Assembly (NCBI GenBank): GCA_002345825.1
Contig: DDWD01000159.1
Span: forward strand, 6,436 to 21,088
Reading direction: 5' to 3'
DNA length: 14,653 bases
From: Bacteroidales bacterium UBA2295
GTDB lineage: Bacteria; Bacteroidota; Bacteroidia; Bacteroidales; Tenuifilaceae
The notes under the pieces were generated by a model. The model was not told the origin of the DNA. It worked only from the letters and a program-made list of their open reading frames with translations, and did not search any database. Below are positions 8,578 through 14,653 of the stretch, in pieces (the stretch's first letter is position 1; each line of letters opens with the position of its first letter). The translations under genes and the position numbers were made by a program.

Positions 8578-8585
8578 TAATTTTG

Positions 8586-9155
8586 ATGTTAAGGCATAAC
8601 ATTGACACGTTAACCGACGAGGAGCTGGTAACTCGCTACAAGCAAAGTGGTGACAAGCAGCTGGTGGGCGAGCTGTACAAGCGGTACACTGGTTTTGTGT
8701 TTGCGGTTTGCCTTAAGCATTTGCGCAGTCGAGCCCAGAGTGAGGATGCGGTAATGCAGGTTTTTGAGAAACTTTTCGTTGATTTAAAAAAGCACTCGGT
8801 GCAAAATTTTAAATCGTGGTTATATACTGTGGCCAAAAACCATTGTTTACATTTAATAAGGAATAGAAAAAAAGATTTTGTGCTACCCGATGATAATAGA
8901 GGGGAGCAGATTATGGAATTTGCAGCTAATATGTATCATGATAGTGATGGAATTCTTGAGCAGCATTTAGCGCGTTTGGAGTTGGAAATACCTCGGCTCT
9001 CGGAAGAGCAACGTATTTGCATCGAACTTTTTTATCTTAAGAAAAAAAGTTACACCGAGGTAGCCAGCATAACGGGTTACACGCTGGGGCAAGTTAAGAG
9101 CTATATTCAGAACGGTAAACGGAATTTAAAGATAAGCCTAACGGGCAATGAGTAG
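8586..9155 (+). CDS. ECF-type RNA polymerase sigma factor
   Basis: A 189-residue sigma-70 family protein with only regions 2 and 4, the ECF layout. Region 2 spans about 24-97: LVGELYKRYTGFVFAVC, then the -10 recognition and core-binding helices SEDAVMQVFEKLF and FKSWLYTVAKNHCLHLIR. Region 4 spans about 133-185: LSEEQRICIELFYLKKKSYTEVA, then the helix-turn-helix ITGYTLGQVKSYIQNGKRNLK. I start it at the ATG at 8586; a TTG one codon earlier is in frame but less likely. The last 8 nt overlap the start of the anti-sigma/TonB gene, so the two are made together, as expected for a sigma factor and its inhibitor. Target promoters are unknown. Confidence 0.93.
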   Translation: MLRHNIDTLTDEELVTRYKQSGDKQLVGELYKRYTGFVFAVCLKHLRSRAQSEDAVMQVFEKLFVDLKKHSVQNFKSWLYTVAKNHCLHLIRNRKKDFVLPDDNRGEQIMEFAANMYHDSDGILEQHLARLELEIPRLSEEQRICIELFYLKKKSYTEVASITGYTLGQVKSYIQNGKRNLKISLTGNE

Positions 9156-10224
9156 TAAAATCGACATAAAGTACAATGGGCAGGGATGCGTACCACAAAA
9201 TGCTTTGGTGCGCTACCTAAAGGGCGAACTGAGTGGTGTTGAGATGAACGCCGTTGAGCGCCACCTGGCGGGTTGCCCTATGTGTGCCGATGAGCTGGCG
9301 GGGCTTGCCCTACTTCATAATCCAGACGATATCTCATCAATTACCGATTCTCTCAATGCTAAGGTCGATAAGGCCCTTCGCCCGCATTCAGTATTTCATA
9401 GTTTATCGCCTTATGCCGTGGCGGCATCGGTGGCCATTATTTTGGGTGTGGCATCAATAATTTACTTCACCTCAACGCTAAGACCTACCCAGCAGGTGCT
9501 ATCGGAACAAATGCTAATCGAAGATAGCGTTGAGCCAGTTTTGTTTCCACCACCACCTCCTGTACCATTAATAATTGCCGAGGAGGTTGAAACTATTGAG
9601 GAGGAAATTATTCCAATTACACAACAGGAGGTTGCTGAACCTCCTAAGCCTCCTGCCCCTCAGGCTGAAAAGATGAAAAGTGGGGCTAGCGCACAAAAAT
9701 CAAAAATTCAATCGGTTCCAAGAGCCGCTAAAAAGAGAGAAGTAGGAACTGCTCACCGTTCTAAAGCCCGGCTACCCGAAAAGCCTCTGTTTTCTGATGC
9801 TGGATTAGACTCTGATGCTGTATTGCTTAGCGTTGTTGAGGATGATCTAGATTTGTCGGATGATTATATTATGTTCGATATGGAGGAAGAGGAAAGTTTT
9901 GAAGAGGAGGTTTTTGCCATTGTAGAGGAGATGCCCCGATTTAAGAATGGCGACATTAATAGGTTCCGCGATTACATAAACGAAAACCTTGAATATCCCG
10001 CCGTAGCTGCAGAAAGCGCTATTCAGGGGAGGGTTATATTGTCGTTTGTTGTAGATACCTTAGGTGATGTAACTAACGTAAAGGTTTTGCGCGGAATTCA
10101 TCCCGCTCTCGATAGCGAGGCAGTAAGGGTTGTTGAGGCAAGTCCAAAGTGGGAACCAGGCAAGCAGCGGGGTAGGCCTGTTCGTGTTGGGTTCAATATT
10201 CCTGTGGTTTTTGTTCTTCAGTGA
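9148..10224 (+). CDS. Membrane protein joining a zinc-finger anti-sigma head to a TonB-like periplasmic part
   Basis: A 358-residue single-pass membrane protein. Residues 1-56 resemble a zinc-binding anti-sigma domain: NALVRYLKGELSG, then the His39-x3-Cys43-x2-Cys46 motif in ERHLAGCPMC; Cys14 may be the further ligand. One membrane helix lies at about 88-107. The outer part looks like TonB: proline-rich stretches (134-140, 164-171), a lysine/arginine-rich stretch (about 174-210), a very acidic stretch (about 217-262), and a full TonB C-terminal domain (about 265-358, with YPAVAAESAIQGRVILSFVVD and the end PVRVGFNIPVVFVLQ). The predicted topology, N-terminus inside, suits both roles. The TonB helix motif SxxxH, needed for ExbB/ExbD coupling, is not apparent in the helix, so the C-terminal domain may sense or bind a partner rather than transmit energy. 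Translation is coupled to the sigma gene by an 8-nt overlap. Confidence 0.85.
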   Translation: MSSKIDIKYNGQGCVPQNALVRYLKGELSGVEMNAVERHLAGCPMCADELAGLALLHNPDDISSITDSLNAKVDKALRPHSVFHSLSPYAVAASVAIILGVASIIYFTSTLRPTQQVLSEQMLIEDSVEPVLFPPPPPVPLIIAEEVETIEEEIIPITQQEVAEPPKPPAPQAEKMKSGASAQKSKIQSVPRAAKKREVGTAHRSKARLPEKPLFSDAGLDSDAVLLSVVEDDLDLSDDYIMFDMEEEESFEEEVFAIVEEMPRFKNGDINRFRDYINENLEYPAVAAESAIQGRVILSFVVDTLGDVTNVKVLRGIHPALDSEAVRVVEASPKWEPGKQRGRPVRVGFNIPVVFVLQ

Positions 10225-10229
10225 AAAAT

Positions 10230-10265
10230 AGAAAAGGCCTGCGAACTCGCAGGCCTTTTCTGTTT
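10230..10265. terminator. Strong bidirectional rho-independent terminator
   Basis: A perfect 14-bp stem (10230-10243 with 10248-10261, AGAAAAGGCCTGCG and CGCAGGCCTTTTCT) with a 4-nt AACT loop. The U-rich side on the plus strand (CTTTTCTGTTTTG) ends the sigma/anti-sigma operon, whose stop codon is 6 nt upstream. The A-rich left flank gives a T-rich tail on the minus strand and can also end the convergent gene at 10278. Confidence 0.92.
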
Positions 10266-10277
10266 TGTGTGATTAAG

Positions 10278-10829
10278 CTATTGGTCATTCGATTCTGGTG
10301 GGTCAAAACCGTAAACAATTCCGGTAACAAGGTGTGTGGGGATTTCGCCGTAGCCGCCTTTAGTTTCACGGTTGGTTATAAAAACCACAATGCCGCCCAT
10401 GTTCACTGCGCGTTTTTTGAGCCTGATATCTGCACTTCGTTGAGCTGCTTTGGCATTTCGGCTTCGGGGCGACGATTTGGCATCAACTTCACCAAGCGCA
10501 AAAAGACCTTCAATATCCTCTTTGTTGTCGGTGAGTATTACTGTTTTCCAGTCACCCTCATCAACCATCATCATGGCTAGGCTGCTGAAGTTCTCAACTC
10601 TGCCGTTCCGATATATTATTTTGTGAACTTGTTTCCTATCAATCTCCTTAACCTCGTTGCTCTCAAGTGTCATGTAGGCGATGTTACTGGCCGAAACTCC
10701 TTGTACATTCACTGCAACCTTTCGTCCGCTAATCAGCATAATGGTGTCGTTGGGGACAACATCTGCGCTGTGTGCAGCAAATGTTGTTGCGAGGGTGATT
10801 AGCGTTAATAGTAAAATAATCCTTTTCAT
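10278..10829 (-). CDS. Small exported protein of unknown function
   Basis: A 183-residue protein with a signal peptide (MKRIILLLTLITLATTFAAHSA, cleaved near 20-22). Residues 28-82 have the pattern seen in many small exported Bacteroidota proteins, a beta-rich unit of the type 'DTIMLISGRKVAVNVQGVSA...IAYMTLESNEVKEIDRKQVHKIIYRNGRVE'. Later come a short basic segment (about 119-142, SSPRSRNAKAAQRSADIRLKKR) and a hydrophobic patch MGGIVVFIT. No catalytic motif is visible, and I cannot give a function. It is a single gene, convergent with the sigma operon across a shared terminator. The unit at 28-82 may be a small sandwich domain rather than an enzyme. Confidence 0.72.
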   Translation of the reverse strand: MKRIILLLTLITLATTFAAHSADVVPNDTIMLISGRKVAVNVQGVSASNIAYMTLESNEVKEIDRKQVHKIIYRNGRVENFSSLAMMMVDEGDWKTVILTDNKEDIEGLFALGEVDAKSSPRSRNAKAAQRSADIRLKKRAVNMGGIVVFITNRETKGGYGEIPTHLVTGIVYGFDPPESNDQ

Positions 10830-11129
10830 ATCTTGTAAATTTAGTTTGCAAAGCTGAGGTTTATAAACAATCGGTGAGCATTGGTATTACAAACCCAATG
10901 CCAAAAAAGGTGCTATAACCTTTGGTTGATCCATATCATTTTCATTGGCAAATATACAAAAATCCAAGCGGAAATAATAGTAAATCAATGTGAAAGGAAA
11001 AGTTGCTGTCTATTATTTTGGGTTAGAGGGTGTGTGGTTTGGTGGCTAAAAGCGGATTGTTTATAAAGCCTTTGTCCAAATCAATCATTACATTATTTTT
11101 GTGAAATATTATTTCGACTTTTCAATCCA
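10830..11129. other. Intergenic region of 300 bases between divergent genes
   Basis: This A+T-rich stretch separates the small exported protein (minus) from the acyltransferase (plus). It holds the plus-strand promoter at 11072-11101. On the minus strand TATATTTG (10956-10949) fits the -7 consensus but lacks a spaced TTG and would leave a leader of over 100 nt. A short open frame at 10881-11066 has no recognisable protein features. I see no RNA gene or strong hairpin. Confidence 0.6.
11072..11101 (+). promoter_or_regulatory. Bacteroidota-type promoter of the acyltransferase gene
   Basis: TTG at 11072-11074, a 19-nt spacer, and TATTTTTG at 11094-11101 match the full Bacteroidota promoter TTG-N19-TAnnTTTG. 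The start site would fall near 11107, giving a leader of about 22 nt before the ATG at 11130. This is the only promoter in the window with both elements. Confidence 0.72.
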
Positions 11130-11894
11130 ATGAGGAAATTTATAACAACTTATTTAGTAATGCCATTGGTATGGTTGGCAGTGGTATTAACATGCGCCAT
11201 TTTCTTTATCGGCGATGCTGTTGTATGGTTGCTAACCTTTTGGTGGGATAGGCGATTGCTTATCCTTCAGCGCTATTCCATTGTATGGGCGCTATCGTAT
11301 ATATGGGTTAACCCGTTTTGGAAAATTAATTTTTCAGGGAAAGAGAATGTGCGTAAGGGGCAGCCCTATATCATAGTTTCCAACCATCAAAGTGCATTCG
11401 ATATCGTTTTGCTTTATCGGCTTTGGATGCATTTTAAATGGGTTGCTAAGCGCGAGTTGTTTAGAATTCCCTTTATAGGTTGGAACCTGTGGCTCAACAG
11501 ACACATTGTGATTGATAGAGCAAGCGTTAGTGGAGCCAAAAGGATGATACTCGAAGCTCACAAACACCTTAGCGAGGGAACCTCTGTGCTGATTTTTCCT
11601 GAAGGAACCAGAAGTGTTGATGGGGCCATTAAACGGTTTAAGGACGGAGCCTTTGCGTTGGCCAAAAAAGCCAATTTGCCCATTTTGCCTGTGGTGATCA
11701 ATGGGAGTAGGGAGGTTTTTCCCAAGAATGGTTATGTGCTTAAGGGAGCGCAAACATTCACTATGCAGATTTTACCTGAAATTGATCCACAGTCGTTTGT
11801 TGAGAAAAGTATTGATGATTTAGGTATGGAAGTTCAGGAATTGATGACTAGTGTGCACAAAAAGATTGCTCCTGAGTACTACAATGAGAAGTGA
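11130..11894 (+). CDS. plsC: 1-acyl-sn-glycerol-3-phosphate acyltransferase (PlsC family)
   Basis: A 254-residue inner-membrane lysophospholipid acyltransferase. The enzyme class adds the second acyl chain to lysophosphatidic acid, giving phosphatidic acid for phospholipid synthesis. The N-terminus has one long or two short hydrophobic segments (about 7-37). The acyltransferase motifs are intact: block I NHQSAFD with catalytic His86 and Asp91, the block II region around FRIPFIGWNLWLNRHIVIDR (111-130), block III FPEGTRS (156-162), and block IV near LPILPVVI. Length is normal. The close relative family that acylates ornithine or other lipids has the same motifs, so the exact acceptor is not certain. 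It has its own promoter and is followed after 85 nt by purE. Confidence 0.9.
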   Translation: MRKFITTYLVMPLVWLAVVLTCAIFFIGDAVVWLLTFWWDRRLLILQRYSIVWALSYIWVNPFWKINFSGKENVRKGQPYIIVSNHQSAFDIVLLYRLWMHFKWVAKRELFRIPFIGWNLWLNRHIVIDRASVSGAKRMILEAHKHLSEGTSVLIFPEGTRSVDGAIKRFKDGAFALAKKANLPILPVVINGSREVFPKNGYVLKGAQTFTMQILPEIDPQSFVEKSIDDLGMEVQELMTSVHKKIAPEYYNEK

Positions 11895-11979
11895 AAAAGA
11901 TATTGAGCAGTAGTTTATTCATAATCGCTATAGACTATTCAAGTAGAAAGTATTATATTGTTTAAATAAATTTTTAGCT

Positions 11980-12498
11980 ATGGAACCAAAGGTAAGTATT
12001 ATTATGGGCAGTGCTTCGGATATGTCGGTTATGGAAGATGCCTGCAGAATTTTGAACGATCTAAAAATCCCATTCGAGGTGAATGCTCTTTCTGCCCATC
12101 GTACCCCCGATCAGGTTGCCGAGATGGCCCGTAATGCACATTCGCGAGGTGTTAAGGTTTTTATTGCTGGTGCAGGTGGAGCCGCGCATTTACCTGGCGT
12201 AGTGGCCGCATTTACACCACTTCCTGTGATTGGCGTTCCCATAAAGGCCTCAATCTCTATCGATGGTTGGGACTCAATTCTATCCATTCTGCAAATGCCT
12301 GCAGGAATACCTGTTGCTACTGTTGCTCTTAATGGAGCTCGTAATGCGGGAATACTTGCAGCTCAAATTATTGGGACGGGTGAAAAGGATGTTTTTGATA
12401 GGGTAACAAGTTTTAAATCCGAACTGGCTAAAAAAGTGGTTACGGCAAATGCCGAGTTGGCTAAGGTACAATTCGAATACAGAACTAATGGCAAATGA
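11980..12498 (+). CDS. purE: N5-carboxyaminoimidazole ribonucleotide mutase (PurE, class I)
   Basis: A 172-residue cytoplasmic enzyme of de novo purine synthesis that converts N5-CAIR to CAIR, in partnership with PurK. The class I hallmarks are all present: MGSASDMSVM (9-18), the catalytic His40 in LSAHRTPD, GAGGAAHLPGVVAAFTPLPV, and the segment GVPIKASISIDGWDSILSILQ followed by MPAGIPVATVAL. Length is normal. No PurK gene is in the window. The stop codon overlaps the next ATG by 4 nt (ATGA at 12495-12498), so PurE is translationally coupled to an outer-membrane protein gene. No clear promoter element was found in the 85 nt upstream. Confidence 0.96.
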   Translation: MEPKVSIIMGSASDMSVMEDACRILNDLKIPFEVNALSAHRTPDQVAEMARNAHSRGVKVFIAGAGGAAHLPGVVAAFTPLPVIGVPIKASISIDGWDSILSILQMPAGIPVATVALNGARNAGILAAQIIGTGEKDVFDRVTSFKSELAKKVVTANAELAKVQFEYRTNGK

Positions 12499-13394
12499 TT
12501 AATTTGCAGGTTAAATATTTCAGAACCTACAGTAGAGCCCTAAGCATTATAACGATTACCGTTCTGCTTATGGCTCTTTGCCCCAAAGAGGCTACTGCCG
12601 ATTTTCCCGAGGAGAAACCTGGTGCAAAAGCTGCCTCGCTGGGCTATAGCACCACTGCTGTTGTTGATGGTTGGTCGCTTTTCCATAATCAGGCTGCATT
12701 GGGTTACATAAATAATCCTTGGGTGGGAGTGCACCATGAGAATAGATTTATATCGCCCGATCTTAGTTTTAGTGCTCTGGGTGGTTTGTTGCCCGTTAAG
12801 GTAGGAACTCTTGGCGTATCTGTTAAGAGATTAGGGTTTAGTCAGTTTAGTCAAACCAAGTTTGCACTTGCCTACGGAATGAAGCTGGCTCCAACCTTTA
12901 GCGCTGGAGTGCAGCTTAACGCGCATCATGTTTTTATTGCAGGAGAGTACGGTAGCGCTATGGTTTTATCGGCTGAGGCTGGCCTTATCTACAGTCCCAA
13001 CGATAATCTGAATGTGGGTTTTCATATTGTGAATCCAACTCGCAGCAGGCTATATGACGATGAGCGGATTCCAACTCTACTAAATCTTGGCCTTGCTTAT
13101 GGTATTGGCGATATGGTTATGGTTACTTCAGGAGTGGAGAAAAATCTCGATGCAGCATTCTCCTTCAAGGCAGGTGTCGAGTTTGAACCTGTTAATAGCT
13201 TGTTTTTTAGAATGGGAATGGCCACTGATCCTTCTCTTTTAACCTTTGGAGTAGGTTATTATCTGCCCAAAGTACATATAGATTTAGCCTTCTCTAGGCA
13301 TGAAATGCTTGGTTATACTCCTCATTTTTCATTGTCCTATACTTTTGGCACTTCAACGGGTAATGCCTCCGAAACAGAAATAAGTCAGCAATGA
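12495..13394 (+). CDS. PorV/PorQ-like outer-membrane beta-barrel protein
   Basis: A 299-residue exported protein, signal peptide ending near EATA-D (36). The mature N-terminus GAKAASLGYSTTAVVDGWSLFHNQAALG resembles the opening of the PorV/PorQ and UPF0164 barrels (a GARAAGMG...NPAGL-type start), a FadL-like group. The rest is a run of amphipathic strands (for example VGTLGVSVKRLGF, KFALAYGMKL, FSAGVQLNAHHV, FSFKAGVEFEPV, LLTFGVGYYLPKV) ending FSLSYTFGTS and a short polar tail. PorV and PorQ themselves are type IX secretion parts; nothing here proves that role, and a generic transport or scaffold barrel is equally possible. The gene overlaps purE by ATGA upstream and the next gene by ATGA downstream. 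Confidence 0.72.
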   Translation: MINLQVKYFRTYSRALSIITITVLLMALCPKEATADFPEEKPGAKAASLGYSTTAVVDGWSLFHNQAALGYINNPWVGVHHENRFISPDLSFSALGGLLPVKVGTLGVSVKRLGFSQFSQTKFALAYGMKLAPTFSAGVQLNAHHVFIAGEYGSAMVLSAEAGLIYSPNDNLNVGFHIVNPTRSRLYDDERIPTLLNLGLAYGIGDMVMVTSGVEKNLDAAFSFKAGVEFEPVNSLFFRMGMATDPSLLTFGVGYYLPKVHIDLAFSRHEMLGYTPHFSLSYTFGTSTGNASETEISQQ

Positions 13395-14653
13395 TATTTA
13401 AACGCATAATACTGCTGGGTATTGCCCTTGCATTGGGAGTATCAATGCTGTGGTCACAGGAGTTTGAGGCCGATCCCCAGAGTATTATTGCCGATATTAT
13501 TGAGGACATTGTTGCCAACAGCGAGGACGATAATATCGACGTTGATGCACTGGCCGATGATCTTATTTACTTCTCTGAAAATCCCATCAATCTCAATGTA
13601 ACTAGCGCCGATGAGTTAGGTCGGCTGATTTTTCTTTCCGATTTTCAGGTAAAGGCCTTACTCGATTACATAAAGGATAATGGAGCGCTGCAAACCATAT
13701 ACGAATTGCAGCTGGTGATGGGGTTCGATTTTTCTGATATTATGCGTCTGCTGCCCTTTGTTACAATTTCATCGGAGGTTGAAACTTCCCGACGCCCTCT
13801 TTTTCAGTACGGCAAACACGACCTGTTTTTAAGAGCACGCTCGCTTATTGAAACGCAAGAAGGCTATACCCCACCACCTATAGATAATCCTGACGCTTCG
13901 CGTTACGCTGGAGATAAGCTGGGTCTGTATACACGCTATACCTTCAGCACCAGGGGTGGGTTTCAACTTGGTTTTGTTGGCGAAAAGGATCCGGGCGAAG
14001 ATTTTTTTCAGGGATCAAATCCCTATGGTTTCGACCACTATTCAGCCCATATGCAAATTTCGGAAGTTGGGATGTTGAAAAGCCTTGTGGTTGGCGATTT
14101 TAATGCCGATTTTGGACAAGGACTTGCCCTGTGGACCAGTGCCAATTTTGGCAAATCTCCCGATCCTATGGGGGTGCGAAAAAGAGCAAGAGGTATTTCT
14201 CGCTCTAGCTCAACAAACGAGAACGAATTTTTGCGAGGTGCTGGTGCCACAGTTGTAATTGGCCGGTTCGAACTTTCAGCCTTTGGCTCGTACAAAATGA
14301 TTGATGCAAACATTACCGATACACTTATCGATGGCGATTTCTATTTCACTTCGCGCCCAACAAGCGGATTGCACCGAACACCCAACGAAATAGCAAATAA
14401 GAAAACTTTGGGCGAATTTGTAACTGGTGGTAACGTGAGCATTGCGTTGAATAACCTTCGGGTTGGTGTTACCGGTTCGCTTGTTAATCTTGGTGCTGTT
14501 TACGATGCTCCCGATCAACCATATCGGTACTTTGAGCCCCCTTTGGATAACAGGGCGAACTTGGGGCTTGATTATAACTATGGGCTAGGAAATCACTTGC
14601 TGTTTGGTGAAGCAGCAACCACTTTGGGTTACGGTAGCGGGATTGTTTCTGGG
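13391..14653 (+). CDS. Outer-membrane protein with N-terminal helix-hairpin-helix-like domain, 3' end outside the window
   Basis: At least 421 residues, open to the window edge. It has a signal peptide (MIFKRIILLG..., cleaved near 22) and an acidic stretch (about 30-58). A ComEA-type helix-hairpin-helix region lies at about 66-126 (INLNVTSADELGRLIFLSD, then VKALLDYIKDNGAL, then YELQLVMGFDFSDIMRLL). After it comes a long beta-rich region with aromatic strands (for example LGLYTRYTFSTRGGFQLGFVGE, SLVVGDFNADFGQGLALW), which looks like an outer-membrane barrel. The usual G-I-G hairpin is degenerate: the first is LSD and the second GFD, so DNA binding is doubtful and the domain may be a plug or protein-binding unit. 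The ATG overlaps the previous stop (ATGA, 13391-13394), so it is in the purE operon. Confidence 0.78.
   Translation, partial: MIFKRIILLGIALALGVSMLWSQEFEADPQSIIADIIEDIVANSEDDNIDVDALADDLIYFSENPINLNVTSADELGRLIFLSDFQVKALLDYIKDNGALQTIYELQLVMGFDFSDIMRLLPFVTISSEVETSRRPLFQYGKHDLFLRARSLIETQEGYTPPPIDNPDASRYAGDKLGLYTRYTFSTRGGFQLGFVGEKDPGEDFFQGSNPYGFDHYSAHMQISEVGMLKSLVVGDFNADFGQGLALWTSANFGKSPDPMGVRKRARGISRSSSTNENEFLRGAGATVVIGRFELSAFGSYKMIDANITDTLIDGDFYFTSRPTSGLHRTPNEIANKKTLGEFVTGGNVSIALNNLRVGVTGSLVNLGAVYDAPDQPYRYFEPPLDNRANLGLDYNYGLGNHLLFGEAATTLGYGSGIVSG

Noticed and set aside
8583..8585. TTG as start of the sigma factor
   Set aside because: An ATG is the very next codon and gives the same protein.
10221..10580. 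A 119-codon plus-strand open frame after the anti-sigma gene
   Set aside because: It runs through the terminator hairpin and is antisense to the exported protein at 10278-10829.
10949..10956. Minus-strand TATATTTG as promoter of the exported protein
   Set aside because: No spaced TTG element is found and the implied leader of more than 100 nt is unusually long; kept only as a remark.
10881..11066. A 61-codon open frame in the intergenic region
   Set aside because: No promoter, leader or protein features support it; a cysteine- and tryptophan-rich, low-quality sequence typical of chance frames.
11895..11979. A riboswitch or purine-responsive element before purE
   Set aside because: The 85-nt gap is too short for a purine riboswitch with expression platform and shows no strong stem.
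1..14653. CRISPR array, tRNA or rRNA gene, insertion sequence or prophage
   Set aside because: No regularly spaced repeats, cloverleaf-like sequence, transposase motif or terminal inverted repeats were seen by eye.

Overview
The window reads as an ordinary chromosomal stretch from a member of the Bacteroidota, most likely Bacteroidales or a close relative. Three things point there. Several starts are preceded by the Bacteroidota-type promoter element TAnnTTTG, and in one case the TTG element sits 19 nt upstream. Start codons lack Shine-Dalgarno sequences. The gene content includes an M28 peptidase, a sigma/anti-sigma pair beside a YfbK-like VWA protein, and PorV/PorQ-like and other beta-barrel outer-membrane proteins. 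I saw no tRNA, rRNA, CRISPR array, insertion sequence or phage gene.

Layout. 1-1172 (+): 3' part of a secreted M28 zinc aminopeptidase, convergent with a minus-strand operon. 4687-1178 (-): an aminotransferase, a family 2 glycosyltransferase and an OppC/DppC-type permease, packed with gaps of 3 and 24 nt. 4799-5554 (+): a small outer-membrane beta-barrel protein, divergent from that operon. 6450-5578 (-): polyphosphate kinase 2.

8467-6599 (-): a secreted or lipid-free envelope VWA protein ending in a clear terminator. It is divergent from 8586-10224 (+), an ECF sigma factor overlapping by 8 nt a membrane protein that joins a zinc-finger anti-sigma head to a complete TonB-like periplasmic part. 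The short region between these divergent genes carries a perfect 8-bp inverted repeat that brackets the likely -7 element of the sigma gene. A strong bidirectional hairpin terminator at 10230-10261 separates this unit from a small secreted protein of unknown function (10829-10278, -).

11130-11894 (+): a PlsC-type acyltransferase with the best promoter in the window. 11980-14653 (+): purE, a PorV/PorQ-like outer-membrane protein and a large helix-hairpin-helix outer-membrane protein cut by the window edge. These three are joined by two ATGA overlaps.

How the genes may work together. The most interesting unit is the VWA protein / sigma / anti-sigma-TonB module, which looks like a self-contained envelope-sensing switch. 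The second is the coupling of a purine gene to a pair of outer-membrane proteins. The remaining genes are recognisable metabolic or envelope genes with no visible common task. I did not find a clearly new defence or mobile system.
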